DNA of 64,000 nt from Amphibalanus amphitrite (taxonomy: Eukaryota > Arthropoda > Thecostraca > Balanomorpha > Balanidae). Position numbers and translations under genes: made by a program. Positions within the stretch are counted from its first letter, which is position 1, and every line of letters begins with the position of its first letter. Below are positions 11,056 to 26,317 of the stretch, one piece after another. The notes below the pieces were generated by a model. That model did not search any database. It saw nothing but the letters and a program-made list of their open reading frames with translations, and had not been told where the DNA came from. The stretch lies in assembly GCF_019059575.1 (NCBI RefSeq), contig NW_024881574.1:558001-622000 (forward strand), given 5' to 3'.

Positions 11056-13904
11056 GGAACAGACTGGTCGAGTGCAATTGGCTGCGGTCGGCTGCACGCC
11101 TACAATCAACACATGATTTGAGTTCACTCGTTTTGACAAGGCTTGACTGGATTTGACCACTAGGTTTCTAAGTTGGATTAGCCGTGATTTGTTTCAAGTT
11201 ATGACTCAATTTATGACTTTACTCGACTGTTTTTTTTTACTAATATTTTAATTCACTTACTTTGCGTAACGTTGACTTTGATGCGAACATCTATGTAAGT
11301 TATTGTAATGGATGAGGCAGGAGCATATTGTTTGCTTGCCTTTTTTGACATTTATTTAACAAATTTAGTTAGTCATCAATTTTGAACTAATTCAGGTCAT
11401 TCCGCCGATTCGGCCAGTAGTGCACTGACCTTGCAATGACCTTGCCAGCTAGCTAACCGTTCTATCATCTCATTTGGTCAGCTCAGTCTGCTGGTCCGGT
11501 CATTGGGCGGATTTCGGTAGCGGCTGATCCTCTCCGTTCTCTGACCTGGGCGCCAGCTCATCCACCCGGTTTGGTGGACTCGTCACCGGCAAATCCGGTC
11601 AGCCAAGCATTGTTCGGCACCCCGAGACCGCAAAACTTCGTTCCACTTGTCCCATGACCTGTTCTTCTTGCCCCAGTGGTGACCTCATGTCACCGGGGTC
11701 GCTGAATTCCAACCTGTCTGCACAGTTCTGGTCGGTTACCTAGCATTCCATATTTCACACCGCTTCCCATGGGCACGAAGTTTGCGATTCGCCGGCCAGT
11801 AACGTGAAGGTTGGCAAAGGTGAGCGCAACTCTTCTGAAGTGCAATTCAAACGGTCCAACCAGGATCGGGAAGTTCACAACGGCGCTGAACGGTCGGGGA
11901 GAGTTCGCATGGCTGTTTGACCTTCCAAAAGTCCATAATTCACTGCCCACACGCTTACCGCTCGGCTACTTGTGGCTTGTAACACCCACACGCCGCTAAC
12001 AAACGGCACGCTCTTCCCGGTCCCTGACCCAAAACTCGCAGCATTCAATCATCAGCCTACAACCAACCATTATTTGTCGCCACCTTTACACCGAATCATC
12101 TATACACCTGTCATTAATGGTTAGTGTGGGCTTCGACCTCAAACAGCCACCAATTCAAAACATTCAAACTGATTTGAAAAAAAACAGCGCCACCGCGCAC
12201 AGCGCTATGCGGATAGCGCGTCCCAGTGCGGTACGAGGAGGCGGCCAGCCTCGCTGAAATGTGGGCTGGAGAGACCTCGCGTGAGGAGTGGTGGGCTGCG
12301 GTGGCCGGTTTCGGTCAATGTCAGACTCCCACGTCTCGCATGGCGCTTGGAGTGCAGTCTCGAACCGTATCTGGTGGCCGCATAGTCGCTCGAGTTCAGA
12401 GTCAGAGCGTTGTCTGACCCGTCTGTTCTGGTCCCGTCCAGGCACTGTTTGGTGGTCCATATCCCAGTTGGCGAGTTCGCCGGACGGTGAGCGGTGCCTT
12501 TGTCTCCGATCGGGAGCCGAAGGGACGGAGGGCACCGCAGGGGTCCGCCAGCGTCCGATGTTTTGTCGAGGTGCGCAGGTGGGGAGCCAACAGCGCCCTC
12601 CAAACCCTCACCGGTGGATTATCCACCTGAGTGGAAACAGCGTGGGAAATGGCGGAGCGAACTGAAAGTGGAGAGTCGATTCATAAAACGTATCCCCGCC
12701 GATTGTGGATATTGCGTATGCAATACGGTGAGAAAGTTGAAACTAATGCAAACACTGCTTGAAATGTTGATAAGAGATGCTAGCAAAAATGTTGCTGTCG
12801 AGGTCTTCGTTGAAGTCGCCTTTGTGAGATCATTTTTATCTACAGAGGCATCTCCCTAAACGATTTCCATTTGGCAAATGTGACATCCAGGCTCCAACGC
12901 ACACAGTACACACGCGCAGACACAGATCGGACCTCTGCCAAAAAACACAGCTGCGTCGCTTTGGTCGCAGCAGCGCCGCACGCGGCCGGCTCAACTTACG
13001 CGTGACAATCGTGGCGCACACATGTCGGCGCGGCGCGGTGCGTCACCGGTCGTTTGGAAGATAGTCACCTGTGTCTCAGCGGGCGCAAAAGGTGATCATT
13101 AGTGTCTAGCCCTGCGTGTTCTTGAGCGTGAGGGGAAATATGATATCCAGGAGAGCGTTGCGCAGAATTGGTTACACCATGGACTGACATGGCAATGAGG
13201 CAATGCTATTGCATTATTCTAAAATTGTGTACCCCAGTTTTGAGACGATGAGGATCGATATCTAGTGATGATATTTACAGATTTGCTGTCGGCTGATCTA
13301 TTACCAAATTGGCACCATGATGGGTTCTAGTCATCATTGGATGTTTTCTGAACATTTCGCCTGAAGCTGAACATACATGTGAGCTATTTCTATCAATTCT
13401 CGCTCTTTTTGTCCGGGCTAGTGTGAGAGCTGTAGATTTATGAAACTTCTCAGTGCTCGCGCGTCCCTGAATTAAACTCAACCTGTGCCAATTCTAGATC
13501 ACCCTGTCCTGCTGAATTTCATGTACTTTCAACGGCTTTCAGCCAATTTTTGATATCTCCCGTGTGAAACTTGCTTTGATCTAACGTCGATCCCTGACTC
13601 TGCTCTCGCCAGCTGCCCTTTGTATACACAGGTCAATCTGTCTTCTCGCTTCTCGCCTGTCTTCTCACTTCTCGCCTGTCATGTAGCGCACAAAATCCGT
13701 CACGGAGCGCTCGGCTGGCGGAGAATCCCGCTCCGATGGCCGCAGGGGTGTCTGAATTGGCCGACCGTGCGCGGCCGCTGACCCGGGCTTAGGTATTCGC
13801 CTCCTCGTTAGGATTTCCGGTCATGACCTGTAGCGGCGGTGGACCGAGAGAGGGAGAGGTGGCAGAAGGTCAAACTCAGAGGAGGTCTCTGGGTCTTTGA
13901 CGTT

Positions 13905-13971
13905 CGCCGCCGCCACCGCCCGCCGCCCGCCGCCAGCCGCCAGCCGCCAGCCGCCAGCCGGCAGCCGGCCG
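13905..13971. repeat. CCG and CCAGCCG tandem repeat
   Basis: A CCG-rich lead-in is followed by at least four copies of the 7-bp unit CCAGCCG, then CGGCAGCCGG. It lies in a local CpG-rich patch. Confidence 0.8.
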
Positions 13972-16900
13972 CTCCGCTATGACCGTTGTGAACGCAGTGA
14001 ACCGCCGGTGTCAGCTGACCGTTGGAGCTGACGGTTTGAAGTGATTGTCATTCCCGCCGCCCGCTGGACCGAGAGAGAAACGGGTTTGGAGTGGACGGAA
14101 AACTTGTCACGATGGTGGAGATTGGTCCAGATTAATTACGTAGAGTTGTCACCCAGAGGTGTTACGGGAGTTCATATGAAACGATTTCTAGAGGTAGTGC
14201 GGTTTCCGCGAACATTGTGCCGGTTTGAATGTATGGGCTTGTGCTGGAATTCCGACAAGAGTAACACTTCTCTACTGGCGCTCCTATACATTGCAAGTTA
14301 ACATTTTTCAACATCATTTCATCAGCGCACTCGACATCAGTCAAACATATGATGTCAACGAGTCGTTCGCTGCGGGCTCACCCCACTCCCCACCTCGCAT
14401 GGCTGTTACCAATGAATCATGGGCAACGGCAACCATTTGTGGCTACGCCCTCCCAAACTGCGGCCGGGCAGTCATCGCACACTTTGCCGACTACGGCGAC
14501 TCACGCTCCCAGCTTCAGTCTCAGGTCACGAACGGTTTCCACATGAGGACCGAGTCTCCACTCTATGACGTCATAAGACAGGTGGGCGCTGCGTGACGTC
14601 ACGGTAACTACCTGTGACGTTATCGGTGCCATCTCCAGTGGGCGGTGCGCCGAGGAATTTAACGGAGCTCTATTGAAAGCTCTATTAGGCATCGTGGGCT
14701 TGAGTTTGTCGGACAGAGCAACCCGGCGGTGATAGGCATTAAAATGTCGTGCTTCCGTATCCATTGTTTTATGGCCAATTTATTGGCTGACCAATTTGAA
14801 CTAAATTGTTAGCAGTTTGTTATGCCGGCCAGTATAGTTTATACAGGTTTAAAACTATTCCAGTCTTGTCGATCCAGTTTCACTGAAAAGATCGCGGGTC
14901 AGGGCGACAGTCGACCTCACCCAACCGGTAACATTTTATTGCCACAAGTTTTCCCCTCATGCCGCATGCTTTCGAGCTTTCTCTGCGTCGCAGCCACAAA
15001 CAGTGGGCGACGGGCGTGGTGCGTCGACTGTCAGTGGTATCCTCTCTCCGGTCACCGCACGCGCATTGTGCGTCGAAAACGGCGCCCAAAGCCGACCGCA
15101 GCGGCGCCATTCAGGGCCCCATTCATTCGACCACAGCTGTGCCCTCGGGGCATGTACAATGACCGACGAAAACGGAGGCTAGACGGCGTGCCGCTCGCAC
15201 TTGAGAGAGGGGATGAGGGGGTAGAGGAGGAGGAATGTTCTCATCGCTTTTGACCTGACTGGGCTCTTTGAGAGGACTTGACATGTCGTTCAACGATGCA
15301 AAGTGGAGCGTAGTTAGTTGCTATCAATTCGAATTTTGACATGTAAAACGCAGAGTTGGATTGGATAGCGAGGATTATAATCGTCTCATTAATTGCCGTC
15401 ATAATGGTGCAGTTATCAAGATGTATGCGTTTATGGGTATCGGATTTCATGGCTCATTTGTCTTGTTGCGAGAGGTGGCTTGTCGTCTGAGTTTAATCGC
15501 TTGCTGGTAGCTCCGAGGTTTTCATGATTTTTTATTCATGTCCAAGTTTCGCCTTTAACCTTTTATTTGATCCCGTTCACAATTTTTAGGTGTGTCCTGT
15601 GAGCTTCATTGTCACTCTGAATGTTTTTTAATGACAATACAATTACCGCCAAGTAAAGTGCGAAGTTACAGGCCGATGCATACATATTGCGACGACTTAA
15701 GGTCTTCCGGGGCCTCTACAGGGACGTTATTAGCTCCTTCTGTAGTCACGTGTCCTTGATAAGTCTCTGGTTCCGATAGCGCTCAGTATCATTGCGACAT
15801 ATCGTGTCGCCGATGCGCCGAATTGTTTGCACACTAACTGAGCCTCCTGCTTCCGTTGAACTTTGACACACGGTGATCGGCAATATTTGCAGTGCGTAAG
15901 GGCCTTGCCCATATCAAGACCTTAACCGAGTGACATATTTACAGCACAAAATCGGCGCACCGACTTTGTCGTTTCTGAGTCTTGTTTGTCGTCGGCTCGC
16001 TTTGAAGCAGCCTTGGCTCTTTTTTTTTTTTGGCACCAAGAGTGTCATACATCGGACGCTGTGCACACTACGCAGTCACTGAAATTGACCCATCAGAGGC
16101 GCCTGTGTAAGCACTGAGAGGCCAAATGTGCCGCGCTGAAGTACGATTATGCGGCTGCTAGATCCAATCTCGGAACAGGTGGCCAATGCGATGCATGCCG
16201 ATGTACCGAACATTGGTCGTGACTTGCGATTGAAGATGTAATCAGATGCGAACGATAGTTAGGAATGCCTCCCGCTTGCTGGTGGGCATATGCAAAGAGA
16301 TGGATTGGATAATGATTTGTGGTATTCATTAGAATGTTTTTGTTTGGTTATTTGCTTAACTTCAAGCCAAGTCAGCATTAACGTTAACCTAAATGATGGT
16401 GTGCTTAGAATAATATAATGGAGACCAATAATCTAAAGGAGACTGTGGAGTTGCGACTTGTGGCAATTGCTCCTGCATCGTACATTGGTAAAGGGAAAAG
16501 TTAGCGACTTCGTGGAGCAAATGGCAGGGAAGTGTCGTAATGCGTTGTCATCGCCTAATGTTACGTGCTCTTTCCTCACATTAGAGAACCGAGTGACAAA
16601 GCTGTCGCTCGCCATGATGAAAATGGTGATGACAGAAACTGCAGAGATGATAAATTGTTGGCGATTCACACGCTAAATTTCCGGCTTATATTACGTGGCA
16701 TCGGCCCGTGTATTCATCTTGGGCGAGGTGTGATCTGTGGCCCGTAGTTCGGCGACCACTGAGCGCTAGTGCATAGCTAGGCGACATCTGATTACAAAAC
16801 GCGTGGTTTGACGACCTCTGATGACTATCCGGTGTGGTTTGCTGATCCTTGCTGACGTCTAGTTAATTGAGGTGTCATACCCGGGTCACTTTCCTTTACA

Positions 16901-19900
16901 ATCCGCACGATTTCATGGTGGCATCAATATCATTTAGGATGTGCTTACCTGGCACGCATACCTAATTATTAAAATAGCATTTATGTAGATCGTCGAAGGT
17001 CGAACCACTGCTCAGGCTAACAACCCATTCATTTTATGTGACCAATTGCAAAGGCTAAAGGGTCGACCTCACAGATTAAACCTTCTGGAGGCCCATATCC
17101 ATCTACAGCGGGGTGGAGAGAAAGGTTGACAATTCACGTGCCCATCGGAACATAACGCACCACCATACGCGCAATCTGCATCACGGCGCACTTTTGCGTG
17201 CCAATGACGTAATATCGCCCTGGGTGGTCCGTGCTCAGATTAGCGTCACATTACTACTTAGCTTCTACGTCCACTGAATGGCCTGGGCGCGGTGCTGCGG
17301 GACTGAATAGAGCCCGTGGCCACGGCGCACCGGATGGAGGCTAATCGACTGCATTAGCGGACGCCAGTGGCGCTGTGACGGCGTTCAGAAGTGTCACGTC
17401 ATGTGATGGCGGTGACGGTGCTGGTGATGGTGATGAGATGATGTAACGGTGATTTCCTCGAGTCCTGATCTCCTCTGCCAGCGTCAACCGTTGTCCAGTG
17501 CCGATGGTAACGCTGCCAAATACAGCGGTGCCAGGTCTGCGCTCAATCTCCACCAACTCTGCTGTGTGCTAGTGCAAGGTCGTCTGCACTGGACGCGTTG
17601 GCATGCGCTGCCAGACCGGTGGACAGCGGACAGCACTGGACATTGAACAGACAGGGCGCCCCGGACCGAGACAACAATGTGTGGACGGCAGCCGGACAGT
17701 GCAACCGGACCGGGAGCGAGGAAAGTGGCGCATTGTTTGGCTGCAGCGAGCAGGGGAGGGGGAGGAGGGGTGACACTGAACAGCGAATGCAACGACGTGG
17801 AAAACATTTTAGATGCGGTTTAGCTTATGTTTGGTTTGTAAGATGCATGGTGACGATGTTTTAGACCAGGACAGCTGGAATTTGGGAATGCAACATCGCT
17901 ATTGCATTTACGTCGAGCCTCATTGACTAGATTTGCACAAAGTACCTAAAGGTGGAGAAGCTAAACATGAAAGGATGCCGACTCATTGTCGCCATTACCG
18001 CACAACCCTGGACATAGAGCAGCGTCGCTTAGCAGGCACTGCGGAAAACGCACCCGAAAAACGCGACCGCCGAATCCTGCACATTTTCTTTCAGTTTGAC
18101 CATGCGCAAGCACATACAACCCAGCAGACAGACAGACGGACGAGACCGCGACCGTGCCTCGACGACTGGCCGTGAACCCAACCTTCCCGGCTGCTGGGTG
18201 CAATTTTCCGGTGATTGGCAGCAAGCGATCGGCGCTTTAGGCAGACAAAAACTCAAACCGGATAGGCAGGGATTCCTCGGACAGTAGCCCGTCGATAATT
18301 TTGTAAACGCGATGGACGATGGAAGAAAGGAGCAGACTCTCGAGGACAGGCCCGCCGCCCGGCTGACACGCCATCTTCTCTGAAGTGTAATTACGGCCTG
18401 TCCCTGGGTGTAAATTAGCACCTGTGCGCCGCTGTCTAGGCGGACGAGATGTCCTATCTCGTGTCGACGTCTGGTAATGTCTGTTCTCGTCAGCTACGGG
18501 ACAGACACGCGCGCGAAAGATTACTGGAGCGTGTCTAATGCTGACCCCTGCTGGTCTCCCCGGCACTATGCTCTAATTAAGAGGCATTTAGCCGGACAGC
18601 TGTGCAATTGAGGCAATTAAACGTGCATTAGCGATTGCTGCTCTGATGGACTGGCCACTTGGCAGGTCGTTCGGAAACTGAGCCGGGTTTTGACATACTG
18701 CAGACGAGCAGTGGACCGGGAGTTTCGTGAGCGATGCGGCGCGGCTGGAGGTAATGGGACTTTGAACGGAGCTCCGCTGTCATGGTTCGTGCCGATCAGT
18801 CCACACAAGAACCGGTTACCGCATGCGGTCGGTGACTGGTTTTCCAGGCACTGCTGACTGTGCATCGTGTAGGGGCTCAGCGAGGTTATATTTACATATA
18901 TTCTGGCGATATCTGTCAACTTTGAATGTCGCTGTAAACTGGTTTCATCGCTCGACCTCCAGGCGGCATTGAAACCGTTACGTCCGAACTGGTAATTGGA
19001 GGGAACCGCGTATAACCACCCAAAACGCACGCTCGTGGATCTTGGATTTTCTCTCACCAGTGTTCATGACGCTGCGTCACAGATTTTCCAGGAGTTTCCA
19101 CTCACTGGGTGACTGCACCCTCCCACAACATCGCCAGTCGATGACGCACGAGTCGATAACCCCCGTCGTCGACCTGTCATCGACTCGTCCGTCGACCCTT
19201 CCGCGTCGGCGACGAACGTACAGAGGTGGTGCGAGGCGGGATCCTTGAACAAACCCTGGGAGACATCTCGGACGACCACAAAGACGCCGCCCGACTCTGA
19301 CGGACATGCGAGCCATGTTTGCCCTCTCAGACGTCGGCATCCGAACACTAACGGTGTCCGATGCCGACGACGGGCTGGCTGGCGAGTGGCGACTTCAGAA
19401 GATGCGGTCTAATGCGTGTTTCATGTCGAGGCGAGAGGGTATCGGACTCAGGACTGCTTCTTTGCGGGCACCGGTATTGGAGGATGCGGAGTGGCAAACT
19501 CTTTCACTTTCGTTTGGCAGTGCCATAGCGGGTGAGTGGGAATGGGTTCGATTTTTTTTGTCACTCAGTGGCAGAGCATGAGTGGTTGGAACGGACAGGT
19601 ACTAATTATAGTTGAAAGTTCAAACTTCAATCTCACATCAAAGTATATCACAATATCCCACAAATCGATAAAATGTGCAGGTTTCGAATAAGGCGGCCTA
19701 AGGAATATTTCAGTTACTGTGTTAAATTGTTTCCCATTCGAAACAATTTACAATCTAAATGTAAAGTAATGCGTTGTCGCCATTCCTACTTCTGACAAAG
19801 GAACAAATGATTTTCATGGTTATACCACATGGCTTGATGTTATTTTTGCATGTTAACGTATCATTTTTAGATACTCTGGTCTCGTCTGCAACAAAAACCT

Positions 19901-22900
19901 GGGTGCAGGCCCGCCGTTGTGCGGCTGAAACAGTCTGTTGGCAGGCGCCGGGTGGGTCATCTGAGGCACCCGACACCGCGCCGGCTGCTCCCCTTCCCAG
20001 GACCCGCCTCGTGCCGAACAAAGGCGCTCGGTGTTGTTTCACAGGGAGAGCTAATTACTGCCGATAAGGCAGAACGGTACGTCCGAGGCTCCGAGGAGCG
20101 GGCTGGTCTTGCGGTCTGCCAAGACTGGGCGATCTCTAGCGGTCGTACTGAGATGATCCTGCGGGCTTGTCTGGTGGGTGGAGATGGGTGCCCGCAGTGG
20201 GAAGGTGGAGGAGTATGTTTCGGCGAAAATTGAGTAATTACTGTGGAGCAAAGAAGGGTGACGAAAGAAACACTAATGGAGGCAATGCTAGTGATACTAG
20301 GTGGTGGGCTAGTAGAGGTGTGGCTTGACAGATTAATGAAGATGCTAACTAGCTGATTCAGATGGTGATGTGCCGATTAGTGGCTCGCTGGCGACGGAAG
20401 TGACGCGATGGAACGCGACAGTGGAAAGTGACGATGTAACGTGATTGTGTATCTATACGGAGATCGACGGCAGCTGGGAGAGCTAGCAGTGTCCGTGTCC
20501 AAAATGTTGTTGTCCCGCCTCGTCCGTCCCTCTTGGGAGTTTTCCAGGATTAGCCTGGTTCGCCGTCTGATCCCAAGCTGATTCTCTCTGATTAGATTGT
20601 GTCCGTCACCATTCAACCGACGCTTCCGCTTCAGCAAACTGCGAACGTGCCTTTGACTGTCTTCTCGATCTCGATGCTTCCGGCAGCCTGGGCATCGCTT
20701 TGCCTTAAATAACTATCCTGTGATTGGACAGGTTGGGAAGAAATGGAACAGATACACCTCTCCTGGGATCCCGTCTCCGGATCCAATTTCAAGTGAAGCT
20801 GAAGCTTCTGTTGGCATTTCTTAAGTACTGATACGGCATGCAATGCGCTATTTGCTCTATTCTAATGCTTTCTTATCTCAGGACCCGATTGTTTTAACCT
20901 CCTGTTGCTTTTTTCCCGACGCTGTATTATCCAAAGATCAAATTTATACAATATGCGTATGGGCGCCATGCTGGTCCTACAGTTTTTAGTGTTCGGTTCC
21001 CTGTTTGTTTGTATAACTTAATAAGTGCCAGCAGGCTCACTCACGTTTCGTGAAACCCTTTCACTCCTTTCACGCTCCCCTTCTACAGTTTCCGATGCGG
21101 CTGCCCACTCGCCTCTTTTACCCCTCTTCACCCCTTCGTCTGGTCCTCCTCATCGATCGGCAGGTGCGCGTGCCACTTTTTGCCTTCGTTCCGGATTTCC
21201 ACATCGTCTCACCGCTACCGCACTGGTGCCGACGCGTCGTAACAACAGACCTCCGCTCCGAACCCCAGCCGTCACAGCGCAGCCGATCGCCGCGCGAGGA
21301 GCGACGTTTGGAGCGCGCCGGTCGACGTTTGGAGCACGCGGGTTGACGTCTCGACGCGCCCAGGTGCGCCACGTGATAAACGTCTGCCCCGCGGCGTTTT
21401 TGCGCGAGCTCGAGCCGCCGCTCGCCACGCGCCGAGGTGCTGTATTTGTCTTCCGTCGTCTCGCTGAGGGCACCGGTGGCGTGTGCGGGCTTCTGGGGTC
21501 TTGAGAGGATAAAAGAAAACGGCGATGTAACGCTGGTGGCTTGCGATCTGATCAAAGTGAATCTCTGACAAATCAAACCAAGTGTAATAAAAGCATTATA
21601 TTGTGATGGATTGGCCGTATTCAACCTTCCGAATATATTTCACAGTCACTTTGCAGTTTGCACCCAATCGTATGAATGAGTGACTGCAAAGTTGATGCCA
21701 TCACCCTTGTGATTCAAGCTCAGTGGCCTATACCCGACAGTTCACCATTTAAACCCGCCGGTCAAGCCGGACTAACCGCCGATCGCTCCAGGGAACCAAC
21801 CCCAAGGCCCCTGAACAGTGCAGATACCCGTCGCGTTCACTTTCTCCGGAGAACAATACGGCGGGCCGCGTGCTCGAGGGGCGAGGTAGACAAACAGGAC
21901 TGCCGATGCGCGCGGCTACTATCGCCAGTGATTGTCAGTCAGTGAGCGAAGATCGGGACTCACTTGAACACGCCGACTGGAAGAGGCGACAGGACGCCGG
22001 CTCCGACGGCTCTTGCTGCTCCTGCGGCGCCCGTAGGTGTTAGGTTGTGGAACAACACCGCAGTGTTGACAGGAGGGGAAGCTAGAAAGCGAGGGCTTGT
22101 TGCGTGTAGTGGAAGGGTTGCGATGCCGATGCGTCTTCCAGTCATGCCATTGACAGACAGCCGGGGAACGCCGTAGACGAGATGTCTTGGATGTCGCCTG
22201 AAGACGTGATGAAATGCTGGGAAGGCGTCGCTGACCGACTTGGGTCGGGACGATTCTGGGAGTGTTTCCCAGAGTTCATTGTGCTGGAAGGCACGCTCAG
22301 AGATTGGGTTTATTATAGCGTTATGTGATCAAATTGGTGTGTCGCTTCCGTCCCCGATGTAAGCCTCGGGGCAGGGTGGGTATTGGGAACTAATCCATCA
22401 GCCTGCTGTGACCATCAGGCTTTGATGTCTGTTGTGCGCGGAAGGTAGCAGCCTCAGAATGTAATGACACCACCTGAGGCGAAAGGGACAGAGGCGAGGT
22501 CACCGGAAAAGAAATTATCGGAGCCCGAAGGTGATCAAGAGCGACCGATTGCCACCGGATGGGGGCCGAAGGGCCGGGTGAAAGTGCCGCTAGCTCGTTT
22601 GTTCGCTGCCGTCGTGGGAACGACAGTCGCCAGGGGCGTCACGCGGTGGTCGCACGCACTTGACCCTTGACTTATGTGACAAAAGTAAGGCGAACACCAA
22701 TGAGACAGAAATACCTTTTGTGCGGAAGGTCTTCACTTTTGCCTGTCATTGAAGTTTTTCCTCTGCACGAAGCGCTGGGCGGGCTAGCAAGGACGATATG
22801 CCCCCACACTTCACAGGCTTTCATGCAGCCAGATTCTCGCGCTTTTGCCGCGCCATTCTTCTATTCTTCCTTCCAAGGGAAAATAACTGCCATATGTGAG

Positions 22901-23980
22901 GATGCCAAGGAACTTCCAAAAAGTCCGTAACTGGTCCACTGATTGCCGGTTGGCGGCTTCAATCGTTTTACGACCTTTGAGGGGAGCGCTCTTTGTTATG
23001 GGAGAGCTGTTCAGCCTCAGCAAAGATCCTCTTCCTCAGAGGTCCAATTTGACATCGCTATCGAGAGCATCTCCCCTTGCTAGTTTCTCCCCGGCAATCA
23101 CGCCATTTGGAGACAGAGAAAGAAACAGAAGCCGTCAAAGCTGGAAGCGAATTAGGCCTCGTTTCCCTGTCGTACAGCTGGCTTCCCACCCCACATAAAC
23201 TTCATTCCATACCCATTCCATGCCCATTCTACGGCCCATGTCCATTCCTGCGGCATTCGTGGGACACATAAGTGATGTCAGGCACCCCAGAAATGTTCTA
23301 CAATGTGGAGTCGTTTTCCTGGACGCATCCCAAACACGAACCGTTGAATCGAGGACTATGCCGTTTTGGTGTTTGCCGCTAGTTTTGCTTTCTGTTTCGT
23401 TTTTTCTGTGTTCGATTTTGGTTATCCTGAATTCCTATGTGATAGGAGCTTGGTATCTGTCGAATAAAACCTTGTTGCACACGTTGAAGTAAACACGCTG
23501 AAACTGTACCGATTCATTCAGTTTGCGTATGCATTATGCACCAATCCAGCAAAAATATGGTTGAAAAGTATGGCGGTTGAACTGTTATTACCGGTGACAC
23601 AAAAATCATATCTGGTGACATCCAAGTCCATTTTTCACGGTCCTGATGCAGCATAACTGCGCTTACAACGCTCGGCGCAGGCACCATTTACATTAATATA
23701 CGGCCGTCTTTGTGAGCTCGGAGCGCGTTGGAACTGCCCCACGTGGTAGCCTATGAGCCAGTCATTGCTCCTTGTCCGCGCCGGTGATCCCTCGTCGTGA
23801 GGTGGTCATTCCTCCTTGTGAACTACTCCAGTCGGACAGACCTGTTGGTGCAACTCCTCCGCTAATTATCCTCCCGCAGAGCTGCCCGTCACGACACGAG
23901 TCCGAGTGCAGGGCAGTCGGGCCGCGGGAGGGTGTAACGATGGTGTAATGAGAGAGACGCGTGCCTGCCCGCCGCGCTGA

Positions 23981-24050
23981 GCCGCCCCCGCCGCCGCCGC
24001 CGCCCCCGCCCGACCCGTCACCGTCGTCACCGCCGCCGCCGGAGCCGCAC
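23981..24050. repeat. CCG trinucleotide-rich tract
   Basis: Interrupted CCG/CCGCCC runs span about 70 bp in a CpG-rich patch. The complementary strand would read as poly-Gly, which explains the Gly-rich open frame there. Confidence 0.75.
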
Positions 24051-26260
24051 TGTCTGGCAGGCCCGGTCGGTCCGGGGCGGTAGGAGGGGGCGCGGTGCAC
24101 CTCCCAGACAGATTCAGGTCAGGTCGGAGACCGGCGCACTCGGTAGGGGAGGGTGGGAGAGGGATGAATGGTGGGGGGCAGAACGCGTGACGGGAGCTGA
24201 AGGGAGGAAGGGGGTGATGGAGAGTGGTAACGGGTAGAGGTCATCGCTCCTTGTTGGATAGGGTTGTGATTCTGGGCATGATGAGTGGATTGGTAGACGG
24301 GAAGCTGATTGCTCTGTGACTTTAATGTTCACACTTTTTTAGCACCGAACTGATTGCGTGTTATATGGAATGGGGAAAGCTGGACACCAAAATAACTGGA
24401 TAGCTTCCGTAGAGAAGTTCACAAATTGGTGCGTAAATCAGGTTTACACCGCAATTTGAACGTCTTGAAAGAATCGTCTTGCTGTGATTATTTTAATTAA
24501 ATTTGCGTTATTATTCTCATCTGCTCGGGATGAGTCGCTCCTGTGTTGAAATTATTTCAGTCCCATCTGCCGTCGTCGTTTTTCCTTTCCGGACAACGTG
24601 ACGTAGCGCTTTATCATCAGAGATGCTAGGTCATTGGCGTGCTTTACCCGTGAACTGTTGTCACGAGTTCTCCTCATTGCAATATCGCCATTTTCTCGGA
24701 CCATTTTCCTAATGGATCCAGCGTAAACTTGACCCAGTTATTGGCACTGTAATTATCAGTACTCGAACATGGAGCTTTATTTGAGTGGTCGTGGCTGGAA
24801 CACGACGGAAAGAGCAGCTAAGAGACTCCTCATATTCATTGTTTTTCTTCTTGCTTATTTAATTTTCGCCCTCTACACTTTCGAATTGTAGTGGGCCTAG
24901 AACTGAACCTTGCAATGAACCCCTGTTGAGATTGCTTGCCGTTGCGCCGATGCCATGCTGATCTGTATATTATCTAGCGCTGTGTCATATCACATCATGA
25001 CAGTCAACTTACCATTCCTGGCGAGTTGTCGGACCCACGGCGAGTTTTTGCGCTTTGTCTGTGCTCTTTTTTGCCGGTCCAAGTCGCGGGTCTGGTTCAG
25101 AAGTTTGTTTTTGTCGACCCCCTGTATCGTTTATGTTGAAGTGGCACCGGTAGTTGACTGGTACTGAATAGAAAGCTGTGCGGCAGTGCGTGTAGAGCTG
25201 TACGTAAACTTGTTGATTATTTAATTTTTAATTCCAACACGCTGGACATTTCTTTTATCGATGTACATTTTTCTCTCTCGAATTACATATTGTTTCTCGA
25301 TTTGAGGTAGGTGCAATTCCCCCACCGGACGGACCCCTTTTCTGCTGCTATGATATATGTTTCTGCTGCTTATAGTCACTCGGGATGCGGTGGGCGAACA
25401 CATTGCTGGCGGGTGGGAGAGAGGTCGGCCCAGCCCCCGAAGAATCACCGAAGGTGCGCACAGGTCTCAAGGCCGCGGCGATCCCCGACCGATTAATTGG
25501 CCACACTGTTAGATCGGATGGATTTGTTTGATCCATTGACGATGTGAAGGTTTGTTTTGAGGCCTTCACCCGGTGTTTGTACCTTGAGGAGATGGATTGT
25601 TTGGCTTAGAAGGCTGAAGTGTACTTCGACGCTGGGACCGAATCTGTGATTGCTATCTTAAATCACGATGCGTTGGTTTACGTAAAGATCTATTGTGCTC
25701 TAAGCACATTAACTGCTATAAATCAGTTTGTTTGTTATGGGTACTGAATTTTACAGTGCACAATGATTAGATGCTGATAAGAATGTCTAAGTTAAATGCG
25801 ATAATATATGAGATGGCAGACGGAAGGGAACTACTTTAATTAACTATGGAACCATTACTGAATGCACAGGAGGAATAGCAAAACAACTTAATTGGCAATT
25901 AGGACGATATCGTAAAGCCGTGGCTGGATTTTTCGCACTATCTTTGTGCATTGTTGGGCATTTCATTGTATGCGGAACACGGCTTTGCAAGCTGAATGAG
26001 GGCTTACAAACAACAGGTGCGTTAGAGCGGAACGGCGGAACCGCATATACAGGGAATAAAAACAGAATAAAATGAGAGTGTAATCTTTCCATTCGCATCT
26101 GGCATCTTATATCGGAAGGAGAGGATACCAAGTCAGCGTAAAAACACCTCCCAACCCCAGAGGAGCAGATTTGAGCTAATCGTAAAGCAAGATAAAAGAA
26201 TTGCTTCTCAATCTCTTCCTCCCTTCCTCTCTTCCTTTCTCTGTCTTTTTCTCTCTTTTC

Positions 26261-26262
<2 letters not shown>

Positions 26263-26310
<48 letters not shown>
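26263..26310. repeat. (CT)24 microsatellite
   Basis: Forty-eight uninterrupted bases of alternating C and T, preceded by a degenerate CT-rich lead-in from about 26205. Confidence 0.97.

Positions 26311-26317
<7 letters not shown>

Noticed and set aside
21025-21624. Overlapping 159- and 168-codon frames on opposite strands
   Set aside because: Antisense mirrors in a GC-rich segment with short internal repeats (GACGTTTGGAGC); no domain recognised.
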